From Hymenobacter sp. (GTDB lineage Bacteria > Bacteroidota > Bacteroidia > Cytophagales > Hymenobacteraceae), in assembly GCA_025362615.1 (NCBI GenBank), contig JANYFQ010000045.1:1-16529 (forward strand): DNA of 16,529 nucleotides, in the 5' to 3' direction. The notes under the pieces were generated by a model that saw nothing but the letters and a program-made list of their open reading frames with translations, was not told the DNA's origin and did no database searches. Shown piece after piece: positions 1-8,009 of the stretch. The translations under genes and the position numbers were made by a program. The number at the start of each line of letters is the position of its first letter. Position 1 is the first letter of the stretch.

Positions 1-33
1 CGACCTTTCCCCTCCCATCCCACCCGCGCTTGT

Positions 34-1098
34 ATGATTGATACCCTGCCCATTCGCATTCAGGCCACCGCCGCTTCCCGCCTCACCGAGCTGGACCCCG
101 CGCACATCGAGTTCGGCAAGATGTTTTCCGACCATATGCTTGTCGTCGATTACCACGACGGAGCCTGGCAGGAACCCCACATCCTGCCCTACGGCGACAT
201 GGCCGTCAGCCCCGCCAACTCGGCCCTGCACTACGGGCAAGCCATTTTTGAGGGCCTCAAAGCCTATCATCAAGCCGATGGCAGCGTGGCCATCTTCCGG
301 CCCCTCGACAACCTGCACCGCCTCAACGCCTCGGCGGCGCGGATGTGTATGCCCGCGCTGCCCGAAGAAATTTTTATGCAGGGCCTGCGCGAGCTGATTA
401 AGCTCGACGCGGCCTGGGTGCCCGATGCTGCGGGCGCGGCGCTTTACATTCGCCCCTTTATGTTTGCCACCGATGGCTTCATCGGCGTACGTCCTTCGGA
501 CAGCTACCGCTTCATCATCTTCACTTGCCCCGTGGGCGTGTACTATACCAAGCCGCTGCGGGTGCGTTTCGAGCAGCATTTCGTGCGCTCGGCCGAAGGC
601 GGCACCGGCTACGCCAAAGCCGCCGGCAACTACGGCGGGGCCATGTACCCCAGCAAGTTGGCCCAGGAAGAAGGCTACCACCAATTGCTCTGGACCGACG
701 CCAGCGCCCACGAGTACATTGAAGAATCGGGCACCATGAACGTCATGTTTGTGCTCGACGGCTGCCTCATCACCCCCGCCCTCAGCTCCAGCATCCTCGA
801 CGGCATTACCCGCCGCAGCGTTTTGCAACTGGCCCACGACATGGGGATGCCCGTGGAGGAGCGCCGCGTCAGCAGCCACGAAATCGTGGCCGCCCTGCAA
901 GCTGGCACATTGGAGGAAGCCTTTGGGGTAGGCACTGCCGCCACCATCGCCACCATCGCCACCGTCGGCCACGATGGCCGCGATTATGACCTGCCCACCC
1001 CGGCGGCCGATGCTTTCTCGCGCCGCGTCAGCCAAGCCCTCGAAGCCATCCGCACCGGCAGTAGCCCCGACGCACACGGCTGGATGGTAGCCGTGTAA
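34..1098 (+). CDS. ilvE: Branched-chain amino acid aminotransferase (fold type IV PLP enzyme)
   Basis: This cytosolic PLP enzyme moves the amino group between leucine, isoleucine or valine and 2-oxoglutarate, the last step of branched-chain amino acid synthesis and the first of their breakdown. The 354-residue protein is full length for the larger BCAT type. Visible marks are ALHYGQAIFEGLKAY (residues 64-78), RPFMFATDGFIG (140-151), the likely PLP lysine K195 in YAKAAGNYGG, EESGTMNVMFV (230-240) and the phosphate-binding GTAAT (300-304). The ATG at 34 is chosen because MIDTLPI and the following FGKMFSDHM match the usual N-terminus of this type. Only 33 bases precede it, so no promoter is visible, and there is no Shine-Dalgarno sequence. 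The stop codon lies inside a REP-like palindrome, so the last residues may have been reshaped by it. Assignment to the BCAT family is very secure. Confidence 0.95.
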   Translation: MIDTLPIRIQATAASRLTELDPAHIEFGKMFSDHMLVVDYHDGAWQEPHILPYGDMAVSPANSALHYGQAIFEGLKAYHQADGSVAIFRPLDNLHRLNASAARMCMPALPEEIFMQGLRELIKLDAAWVPDAAGAALYIRPFMFATDGFIGVRPSDSYRFIIFTCPVGVYYTKPLRVRFEQHFVRSAEGGTGYAKAAGNYGGAMYPSKLAQEEGYHQLLWTDASAHEYIEESGTMNVMFVLDGCLITPALSSSILDGITRRSVLQLAHDMGMPVEERRVSSHEIVAALQAGTLEEAFGVGTAATIATIATVGHDGRDYDLPTPAADAFSRRVSQALEAIRTGSSPDAHGWMVAV

Positions 1099-1125
1099 CG
1101 CGGGTTTTCAACCCGCACGTGTGGC
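1095..1125 (+). repeat. REP-like palindrome, copy A (diverged)
   Basis: The core hairpin at 1100-1116 has a 7-bp stem (GCGGGTT/AACCCGC) and a 3-base loop. Aligned without gaps to the copy at 16469-16499 it keeps GTA-C-CGGGTTTT and AACCCG. Compared with the consensus of the other two copies it matches 25 of 31 positions. Most differences are in the right flank. It overlaps the stop codon of ilvE (1096-1098) and is in inverted orientation to the copy at 1154-1184. Confidence 0.6.
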
Positions 1126-1153
1126 TCCAGCACAACTTAAAACCTTGCACTTG

Positions 1154-1184
1154 CCTCAACGCACGGGTTGAAAACCCGTGCTAC
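1154..1184 (-). repeat. REP-like palindrome, copy B
   Basis: The hairpin at 1161-1181 has a 9-bp perfect stem and a 3-base loop, flanked by CCTCAAC on the left and TAC on the right. Its reverse complement matches 16469-16499 at 28 of 31 positions, including the non-palindromic flank GCGTTGAGG, so this is a shared element and not a chance hairpin. It is 29 bases from copy A and inverted to it, like paired REP units. It ends one base before the terminator stem at 1186. Confidence 0.75.
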
Positions 1185-1185
1185 C

Positions 1186-1217
1186 AAAAGCCGTTCGGCC
1201 CCCGAACGGCTTTTTTT
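1186..1217 (+). terminator. Rho-independent terminator of ilvE
   Basis: A perfect 13-bp stem (1186-1198 with 1202-1214) with a CCC loop has a GC-rich upper part, an A-run on the left and a run of seven T from 1211. It separates ilvE from prfB. The A and T runs suggest it could act in both directions. Confidence 0.85.
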
Positions 1218-1307
1218 ATACCGACCTTTACCCACGAGCGTCCCAGCGGCTGCCCCAAAAATCATCCGCTCATTCGCTCACTCACTCATTCACTCATTGA
1301 ACACGAA

Positions 1308-2385
1308 ATGACCCAAGACCTTGTGAAGGACTTGAAGGGCCGCGCCGAGGCCCTGAGGAGGTATCTTTGACTACGATGCCCGCAAAGACCAAATAACCGC
1401 CGCCACCGCCGCCACCCTGGCCTCCGACTTCTGGGACGACTCCAAAGCCGCCGAACTGAAACTAAAAGAAATTCAGTCAATTAAAATCTGGACCGACGAC
1501 TACGAAGCCACCCAGCAAGCCGTAGCCGACGTGGAGGTGCTCTACGATTTCTTCCGCGAGGGCGAAGCCACCGAGGCCGAAATGCAGGCCGAGTACGCCG
1601 CCGCCCAAACCAGGCTCGAGGCGCTGGAATTCAAACGAATGCTCTCCGACGAGGAAGACCAACTCTCCGCCATCATCGACCTCAACCCCGGCGCGGGCGG
1701 CACCGAAAGCCAGGACTGGGCCGAAATGCTGCTCCGTATGTACCTCATGTGGGCCGAAAAACACGGCTTCAAGGTGCGCGAAATCAGCTACCAACCCGGC
1801 GAGGGCGCGGGCATCAAATCGGCCAGCATCGAGATTGACGGGCCCTTTGCCTACGGCTACCTCAAAAGCGAAATCGGTGTCCACCGCCTCGTGCGGATGT
1901 CGCCCTTCGACAGCAGCGGCCGGCGGCACACATCCTTCGCCTCCGTCTTCGCCTACCCCGTGATTGACGACACCATCGTCATCGACATCAACCCCGCCGA
2001 TATTTCCTGGGACACCTTCCGGGCCGGCGGCGCGGGCGGGCAAAACGTGAACAAGGTTGAAACCGCCGTCCGCCTCACCCACGCGCCCAGCGGCATCATC
2101 ATTGCCGTGCAAATCGAGCGCAGCCAACTTATGAACAAGGAGCACGCCCTGCGGATGCTCCGCTCGCGCCTCTACCAAATCGAGATGGACAAACGCCACG
2201 CCGAGCGCGACAAAATCGAAGCCACCAAAAAGCGCATCGACTTCGGCTCCCAAATCCGCAATTACGTGCTGCACCCTTACAAGCTCATCAAAGACCTCCG
2301 CACCGGCATCGAGCGCACCGACGTGCAAAACGTGCTGGACGGGGACTTAGATGAGTTTATTAAAGGGTTTTTGATGGCGCAATGA
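1308..2385 (+). CDS. prfB: Peptide chain release factor 2, made by programmed +1 frameshift
   Basis: RF2 recognises UGA and UAA in the ribosomal A site and triggers release of the finished protein. The frame from ATG 1308 encodes 20 residues (MTQDLVKDLKG...RRYL) and meets TGA at 1368-1370. Skipping T1368 after the CTT codon continues the frame at GAC 1369 to the stop at 2383-2385, giving 358 residues (E. coli RF2 is 365). The RF2-type stop-reading tripeptide SPF falls at about 198-200 and the catalytic GGQ at about 243-245, in AGGAGGQNVNKVET. The shift limits RF2 synthesis when RF2 is abundant, a known autoregulation. The start at 1308 is chosen because upstream in-frame ATGs would run through the ilvE terminator. 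The open stretch starting at 1531 is part of this gene, not a separate one. The gene is intact. Confidence 0.96.
1356..1370 (+). promoter_or_regulatory. prfB recoding site: internal Shine-Dalgarno, CTT slip codon, TGA stop
   Basis: AGGAGG (1356-1361), a 3-base spacer TAT, CTT (1365-1367) and TGA followed by C (1368-1371) match the known RF2 frameshift signal. The Shine-Dalgarno to slip-codon spacing and the poor TGA-C stop context are conserved. This is the only strong Shine-Dalgarno sequence noted near a decision point in the window, and it sits inside a gene. Confidence 0.95.
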
Positions 2386-2426
2386 CGTGAGTAAGCGCGT
2401 CCGCTTCACTCCATTGTTCGAAAACT

Positions 2427-2460
2427 AAAAAGGGCTGCCCATTATTGGGCAGCCCTTTTT
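2427..2460. terminator. Bidirectional terminator between prfB and susD1
   Basis: A perfect 14-bp stem (2427-2440 with 2447-2460) has the loop ATTATT. A five-base A run on the left and T run on the right give a usable T tract on both strands. It lies between the convergent ends of prfB (2385) and susD1 (2482), so it probably ends both transcripts. Confidence 0.88.
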
Positions 2461-2481
2461 GGTCATCTCACTAACGGTTGG

Positions 2482-4164
2482 TTAGTCTAAAACATCCCAG
2501 AAAATCTTCGTGTACTGGTCAACACTAGCCGGAACATTTCGTGAGTTGGTGCTGGTTTCGCTCAACGGATAGAGCAAACGCGTAGCGAACCTTGTAGCCT
2601 GTGACGAGAGCGGAATTCTCGGCTGACCAGTGCGGCGGTAATCATCCCAGGCTTCTGTACTTGCTACCGAATTCATAGCCAAGTACTTCTGGTAGATGAT
2701 GATTGCCTGCTTACCAAGGGCACCGTTAACAGCAACATCAAAATTCACTAGTGGATTGGCAGCATTGCTCCCACCAGTTGCGGTAGTGGCAGCAAACGCG
2801 TTGTATTCCGTTACACCAGCCAAGGTTGAAGTCGTCAGGTTAGCCGGAATCTCAGCTGGCTCTTCCGAAGCTGTACGGTAAAAATACATGAACGAAGCCA
2901 GAACACCACCATTGAAGTCGATTTTCGCGGCAGCGTCACCACCGGTGAAAAGGCCGCGGGTTTCAGCTTCCGCTTTGTTGAAAAGATGTTCGGAAAGCAG
3001 CATGAGCGGCACGGGCTGGTTAAAACCTTTGAAAATACCGCCCGGCGTGGCATCACTAGGTGACGATGTCTCTGCCCCAAGGAAGCGCGATGCCTGACGC
3101 GTAGTCACCGTGGCAGCTCCGGTAGCAGGAGGCGAGGCTTCACCTAACACCCCACCAACGTAACCTACTACCGGCGTACCGCCAGCAACAGCCACCGTTG
3201 AACCCTTCGTATACAACTGCGACAGACGCGGGTCGTCGTTTGCTTGATACTGGTTGATAATATACTGGGTCGGAACCTGGTAATTTCGCTCCGTAGCAGA
3301 GTTGCCAGCCTGCGTGTAGGCATAACGGTTGTAGAACGGGTTTTGCTGATTCAGGTTCTGGGCGTAACCTGGTTGCGACACCACGTCTGCGGTGATGAAG
3401 CCGTCAGCAGCCATCTGCAGGGCTTGCATTTGCGTCCGAATTTCCGCATCAAGGGTTCCGTTGCCCGTTTGCGATTCACGCAATAGGATGCGCAACTTCA
3501 AGCTGTTGGCAAATTGCTTCCACTTGGTCATGTCGCCGTTGAACACAATATCTTCGGCACCTACTGCACGTCCGGTTGCCGGAACGGCTGTGATATCTGC
3601 AACAGCACCCGTTAGTTGCACCAACAGGTCTTTGTAAATATCCGAAGCCTTGTCGTAGCCCGGTGTCACGTTGGCAGCACCTAGCAGAGCTTGGGTGTAC
3701 GGAATGTCGCCGTATTGGTCCACCAGCAACAAATAGTCGTATGCCTTCATAATACGCGCAATCGCGGCGTGGTTGGGAAAGGCAGCAGCCCCACGAATTT
3801 GGATGATGTTGTAATCATTCAAGTTGTCGTAGGTAAGGTTAAACAGGTTCGCGTAGAACGATGTCGTGTAATTGAACGTCTGCTCCTCGGTGTAGCCATT
3901 TATCGTATTGGTTTTGGTCCAGTAGCCGACGGCCCAACTCGAATAGCTGTTGAAGTTCTGTACATTCGCCACGCCATCGATTGTGCCCAGGCCGCCCGCG
4001 TAAAGAGAAGCTGTCGTGTTCAGGGCTTGGGCCAGCACCACATCCGGCGTTACCGATTCGGGGGTGAAAGCATTCGGATTTTGGTTAATGTCGAGAAACT
4101 TCTCGCACCCGGTGGCAGTGCTTAACAGCGCCGCCGCAAATAAGATTTTGGGGAGGATTTTCAT
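2482..4164 (-). CDS. SusD/RagB-family surface lipoprotein (pair 1)
   Basis: This is a substrate-capturing outer-membrane lipoprotein that forms the lid over its SusC channel. The 560-residue product starts with a lipoprotein signal peptide ending in the lipobox TATGC, with Cys20 followed by EKFLDINQNPN, the standard mature start of SusD-like proteins. The body carries the helical SusD features, for example the region with MKAYDYLLLVDQYGDIPY at about residues 138-155, and a C-terminal WDDYRRTGQPRIPL typical of the SusD-like_2 type. It lies 14 bp downstream of susC1, in the same operon. No Shine-Dalgarno sequence precedes the ATG. The substrate is unknown: no enzyme is nearby. GC is lower than in the flanking genes. 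Family is secure, substrate is not. Confidence 0.93.
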   Translation of the reverse strand: MKILPKILFAAALLSTATGCEKFLDINQNPNAFTPESVTPDVVLAQALNTTASLYAGGLGTIDGVANVQNFNSYSSWAVGYWTKTNTINGYTEEQTFNYTTSFYANLFNLTYDNLNDYNIIQIRGAAAFPNHAAIARIMKAYDYLLLVDQYGDIPYTQALLGAANVTPGYDKASDIYKDLLVQLTGAVADITAVPATGRAVGAEDIVFNGDMTKWKQFANSLKLRILLRESQTGNGTLDAEIRTQMQALQMAADGFITADVVSQPGYAQNLNQQNPFYNRYAYTQAGNSATERNYQVPTQYIINQYQANDDPRLSQLYTKGSTVAVAGGTPVVGYVGGVLGEASPPATGAATVTTRQASRFLGAETSSPSDATPGGIFKGFNQPVPLMLLSEHLFNKAEAETRGLFTGGDAAAKIDFNGGVLASFMYFYRTASEEPAEIPANLTTSTLAGVTEYNAFAATTATGGSNAANPLVNFDVAVNGALGKQAIIIYQKYLAMNSVASTEAWDDYRRTGQPRIPLSSQATRFATRLLYPLSETSTNSRNVPASVDQYTKIFWDVLD

Positions 4165-4178
4165 ATAAAATGAACTGT

Positions 4179-7100
4179 TTAAAAGGTTACGTTCAATGTT
4201 GCCCCATAAAACTTGGTCGGCGGCGTGTTCAAGTTAGAATTGATACCGACTGCGGTACCGTTCGCAAAGCTGAACTCCGGGTCGGTGTAGATATTCTCCT
4301 TGGGCACCCACGTATACAAGTTCCGGCCGAAGAGATTGATGGAGGCACCTTTCACAAAACCCAGATTAGTCGTCACGGCAGTGGGCAATGTGTAGCCTAA
4401 CGACAACTCGCGAATCTTGAAAAATTTGCCGGAAGTGACATAGTTTTCGGCCACCGAATAGTTGTAATTCGAGTTGGCCCAAAACTCATAGCCACCGGGT
4501 GTCAGCCCTGAAGTATTGGCCACATAGGTAACCTTGCCAGCAGCATCTGTCTGCGGAATGGCCGAGTTAGGAAACACGAAATTCTGCCGGTCATATGTGA
4601 CGCTACGAGCGCCATTGCCAGTAAAGTCAAGGTCCTCGCCGATTGAGTTATACACCACATAGCCCGTACGAAGTTCCGCTTGGCCCGCCAAAGTAATGCC
4701 TTTGTAGCTAAACGACGTGTTGAAGCCGTACTTGTACTTGGGCTGCGTGTTGCCTGAACCCAGTGTCGTCAGGTCAGCAGCCTTCGTCGGCTGGTAGTAC
4801 TGCGTTGGGTCAGTCCGCGTACCGTCAGGATTCCTGGTCGGGTTGCGTACCGGAGTCATAATGACAAGGTTGCTACCATCAGTGGTGCGCTTGTAGTAAG
4901 AACCACGCAGCACCGGGAAGGGTTGGCCTGGAATGGCGTACAATTGGGCATTGCCGCCCGTAGTCAGCGCCAACTCTGTAAGCCCGTCAGGCAACGAAAT
5001 GACCTTGTTGGCATTGTAGTTAAAGTTGCCGCCTATCGTCCAACTGAAGCCATTTTCCTGACGGATGGGAGTCAGGTTGAGGTCAAATTCAATTCCGGTG
5101 TTTTCCACCTCGCCCGCGTTGATGAGGTTTGTGGCCGAACCAGTAGCACGCGAAATATTTGTCCGAAGCGTCTGCATGGTACTATTCTGCTTATAGTATG
5201 TGACAGCCGTCGATACTCGACGTTTCAGGAAGCTCAACTCAACACCAGTTTCATACGAGACCGTAGTCTCAGGTCCCAAAGCAGGGTTCACCAAGCCATT
5301 GCCAGCCGTGTAAGAGGCGGTTGCTCCAAAAGGAAAGCCCGTACCCAGACCGAAAGTAGGTTGTAGGGCATAAGCACCAAATGAATTATAAACCCCCGTG
5401 ATGCTGTTGTATGCCCCGGAAGTTGTTCCGCCTAGGTTAATCTGACTCACTTTAGTCACACCACCACGAACCTTTGCGTAGTCTAGGAACGAAAGTTCTT
5501 TCAACACGGGAAAGGCATTAGTCGCGATGAAGGATGCGTCAACGGCCGGGTAAAAGAAGCTACGGTTGTCCTTGTTCAGGTTCGAAACATTGTCGTAGCG
5601 GCCCGAACCATGCACATACACAAAGTCCTTGTAGCCAACCGTAGCATCGAGATAAAAGGCATACGAGCGCACTTGGGCACTGGCATCAGCCCCAATCAGG
5701 TTGCCTACCCGGTTTGACAAATTGTAGAGGCCAGGACCGTTGTTAGCGCCCGAAGCCGCTAAACCGGTGGATTCTACATTGCGGTAGTCGGAGCTAAACT
5801 GCTGTACGTTATTACCCAAAACAGCCTGCAACGAAATATCGCCGAATGTCTTGTCAAGGCTTAGGAAAGCATCCGAGTTGATACGATTCTGGTTGCTGGC
5901 AATATCACGTACAAAGCCGCCCGGCTGATAAGTCTTATACGTATTATCAACGATGAATCTGCTCAAAGTGAGCTTGTTCTGAAATTGCAGACTCGACTGG
6001 TCTATATTGGTAATGCCGATACGGTACTGCCCGCGGAGCCAGTCAGTAATTTTATACGTCAGGTCAACACTGCCGATAAGCGTATTACGCTTGTCGTTCG
6101 TGCGGTTGTTGTCGATGATGTAATAAGGATTGTGGTAAAAGTTATTGTAGTAGCCATCAGGTGAGGCGAACCGGTTGTTCTGCCAGTCCTTGTACGACGT
6201 GAGCGGCACCTGTACCCCCGTATTGAACCAATTCCAATAGGCCGTTTCGTCACGGGTCAGGTTCGACGTAGCGTCAACGCGTTGCAACGTGTATGAAATG
6301 TTGGTGCCAATTGTCAGGCGGTCGAACTCGTGTGAAGCATTAAGGCGGAATGTGTTACGGTCAAACTTATCCTTAGTTATGATGCCGTTGTTATGCACGT
6401 TTTGATACGAAACATAGAATTTCGTTTTTTCATTACCCCCAGAAAAAGTAGCTGAGTTTTGCATCTGATAACCCGTTTCGAAAAACTTGCGCTTCTCATC
6501 GGACCGAGCTATGTACGGCATCGACTGCACATCACCCGGTTGAGCGGACAACACATTGCCCAGCACACGTACGACACCGTCGAAACGCGGACCATATTGT
6601 TGATTTTCAAAGCTGTTGTATTGAAAATCTTCATTAACATCTGGTGTCAAGGGTCCGTTTATGAATGCTGGCCGAGTCTGGTTCCACGCAGCGGCACCCA
6701 GACCAAACTGGTCCTGGAACTTTGGCAGGAACGACACCGACTCAAATTGCGAGGTCTGCGAGAAAGTCACCTGCGACGTGGTGCTGCCTTTTTTGGTGGT
6801 GATAATCATGGCACCGTTCGAAGCCTGCGAACCGTACAGAGCAGCGGCGTTGGCACCTTTCAGAATCGAGATGTTGGCTACATCATCGGCGTTCAGGGCC
6901 AGCAGTGCGTCATTGGTCGAGATGTTACCGTCAATGACAATGAGTGCTTCGTTGTTGCCAGTCAGCGAACGGTTGCCCCGCAGGGTGACACGTACCTGCG
7001 GATTGATGCCGGCCCCAATGGTCTGGATTTGCAAACCCGAAACTTTGCCAGCCAAGCCATTCGTCACGTTTGTTACACGGGCTTGGTTGATTTCCTTAGT

Positions 7101-7487
7101 ATCAAGTGTAGCTGTGGCGTAGCCCACTTGACCCGACTGGCGCTGAATGCCGAGCGCACCCGTCACCACTACCTCGTCAAGAGCGCGGCTAGCCGTGGCC
7201 ATTGCTACATCAACAACACCGTTGTCGCCAATGGAGCGTTGTATTGTTTGATAGCCCACATAAGAAAACTCAAGTGTGGTAGCGGTAGTGGGCACACTGA
7301 TGCTGAAAGTACCGTCAGCGTTGGTTCCGGCACCAATCTTTGTGCCTTTGGCCAGCACAGTGACACCTGGCAGGCCCTGTCCGCTCGGGCCATCGGTGAC
7401 GCGCCCGGTCACCATTCGGTCTTGGGCAACCGCTTGATGCCATAAACCAGTCATCAGCAGAATGACCAGAAATAGAGTGTGTTTCAT
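4179..7487 (-). CDS. SusC/RagA-family TonB-dependent outer-membrane transporter (pair 1)
   Basis: This is an outer-membrane active transporter powered by TonB-ExbBD that imports a ligand held by its SusD partner. The 1102 residues show a signal peptide (cleavage likely after AVA at residue 21), a carboxypeptidase-regulatory-like domain at about 26-95 (GRVTDGPSGQGLPGVTV), the TonB-box-like LDEVVVTG at about 103-110, a plug domain with LRGNRSLTGNNEALIVIDG and ISILKGANAAALYGSQASNGAMIITTKKG, then a long beta-barrel ending in LNVTF with a terminal aromatic residue as needed for barrel assembly. Plug phrases and length fit SusC. It is first in the operon with susD1 and divergent from susC2. GC in sampled stretches is near 47-48%, clearly below its neighbours, which suggests separate ancestry. 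Substrate unknown. Confidence 0.95.
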   Translation of the reverse strand: MKHTLFLVILLMTGLWHQAVAQDRMVTGRVTDGPSGQGLPGVTVLAKGTKIGAGTNADGTFSISVPTTATTLEFSYVGYQTIQRSIGDNGVVDVAMATASRALDEVVVTGALGIQRQSGQVGYATATLDTKEINQARVTNVTNGLAGKVSGLQIQTIGAGINPQVRVTLRGNRSLTGNNEALIVIDGNISTNDALLALNADDVANISILKGANAAALYGSQASNGAMIITTKKGSTTSQVTFSQTSQFESVSFLPKFQDQFGLGAAAWNQTRPAFINGPLTPDVNEDFQYNSFENQQYGPRFDGVVRVLGNVLSAQPGDVQSMPYIARSDEKRKFFETGYQMQNSATFSGGNEKTKFYVSYQNVHNNGIITKDKFDRNTFRLNASHEFDRLTIGTNISYTLQRVDATSNLTRDETAYWNWFNTGVQVPLTSYKDWQNNRFASPDGYYNNFYHNPYYIIDNNRTNDKRNTLIGSVDLTYKITDWLRGQYRIGITNIDQSSLQFQNKLTLSRFIVDNTYKTYQPGGFVRDIASNQNRINSDAFLSLDKTFGDISLQAVLGNNVQQFSSDYRNVESTGLAASGANNGPGLYNLSNRVGNLIGADASAQVRSYAFYLDATVGYKDFVYVHGSGRYDNVSNLNKDNRSFFYPAVDASFIATNAFPVLKELSFLDYAKVRGGVTKVSQINLGGTTSGAYNSITGVYNSFGAYALQPTFGLGTGFPFGATASYTAGNGLVNPALGPETTVSYETGVELSFLKRRVSTAVTYYKQNSTMQTLRTNISRATGSATNLINAGEVENTGIEFDLNLTPIRQENGFSWTIGGNFNYNANKVISLPDGLTELALTTGGNAQLYAIPGQPFPVLRGSYYKRTTDGSNLVIMTPVRNPTRNPDGTRTDPTQYYQPTKAADLTTLGSGNTQPKYKYGFNTSFSYKGITLAGQAELRTGYVVYNSIGEDLDFTGNGARSVTYDRQNFVFPNSAIPQTDAAGKVTYVANTSGLTPGGYEFWANSNYNYSVAENYVTSGKFFKIRELSLGYTLPTAVTTNLGFVKGASINLFGRNLYTWVPKENIYTDPEFSFANGTAVGINSNLNTPPTKFYGATLNVTF

Positions 7488-8009
7488 GGGAATGAAGTGA
7501 AGTGGGGGTATGGGAAATGGTGGGTGAAGAATTGTTTTTTAACTTCCTGTTGAGCGGAAATCATCGGCAAGTTATTACAGGAAATTTTATTGGGCACCAA
7601 TTGAGCTAACATTTTAGTAACTCAACGAGCGCAATAAGGCTTAGATTTATAAAAAAACACGCCCAATTAGAACACATTATCAATCAAACCCGTCTTTTTT
7701 AGCAACTACTGTTTTTCAGGCTGCATTTATGCTGATTTTTTCTATCTCCTTGTCATTGATTCGTAGCGGCAATGCAAGTGGCCGGAGGCATCATTTCTTT
7801 TTTGGCTATGCCTTCTGTGCCTTTTCCGGCAGCTTAGTATCTTAATCAAAAATAGGCTCCAAAACGGCCAGAACGCCCTTTTTGTCACCTTAAAAGATTT
7901 TTGTTGAAACCCTTTTTTGCAGAATATCTGCCGGGGCGTGTTACTTTTAGCGTTCCGTTTGCCTCACCCCTTCTTCCCCATTACCTTTTTACCCTTCATT
8001 CTTCTTTAA
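7488..8009. promoter_or_regulatory. AT-rich divergent control region between susC1 and susC2
   Basis: These 522 bases hold no credible gene and no tRNA. They must carry promoters for both SusCD operons. For susC1 a weak candidate on the minus strand is TAATAACTTG (7577-7568) with TTGG about 20 bases upstream. A discontinuous inverted repeat, GCCGGA-GGCA (7781-7790) against TGCC-TTT-TCCGGC (7818-7830), lies near the middle and could be an operator or a leader structure. No regulator gene is adjacent. Confidence 0.5.
7916..7949 (+). promoter_or_regulatory. Candidate Bacteroidota-type promoter for susC2
   Basis: TTTG (7916-7919) and TACTTTTA (7942-7949) fit the Bacteroidota -33 TTTG and -7 TAnnTTTG elements, the second at 7 of 8 positions. 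The spacing of 22 bases is slightly long. Transcription would begin near 7957 and leave a leader of about 50 bases before the ATG at 8010. This rests on motif matching alone. Confidence 0.35.

Noticed and set aside
1119..1307. Upstream in-frame ATG that would lengthen the prfB first frame
   Set aside because: The extension would translate REP copy B and the ilvE terminator and resembles no RF2. MTQDLVKDLKG at 1308 is the normal RF2 start.
1365..1371. In-frame stop in prfB as evidence of a pseudogene
   Set aside because: The stop sits exactly in the known recoding signal with AGGAGG, CTT and TGAC. The downstream frame is intact with SPF and GGQ.
1477..2328. Long open frame antisense to prfB (283 codons)
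   Set aside because: It is a mirror of GC-rich codon use in prfB. The translation is low-complexity V/D/G/A/H-rich with no family features.
6459..7445. Open frame antisense to the susC1 N-terminal part (328 codons)
   Set aside because: It lies opposite the conserved signal peptide, regulatory and plug regions of SusC, and its own protein has no recognisable motif.
7488..8009. Small gene or regulator in the divergent region, such as an open frame at 7901-8104
   Set aside because: The frame overlaps the start of susC2, has no signal or motif, and the region is AT-rich with promoter-like composition.
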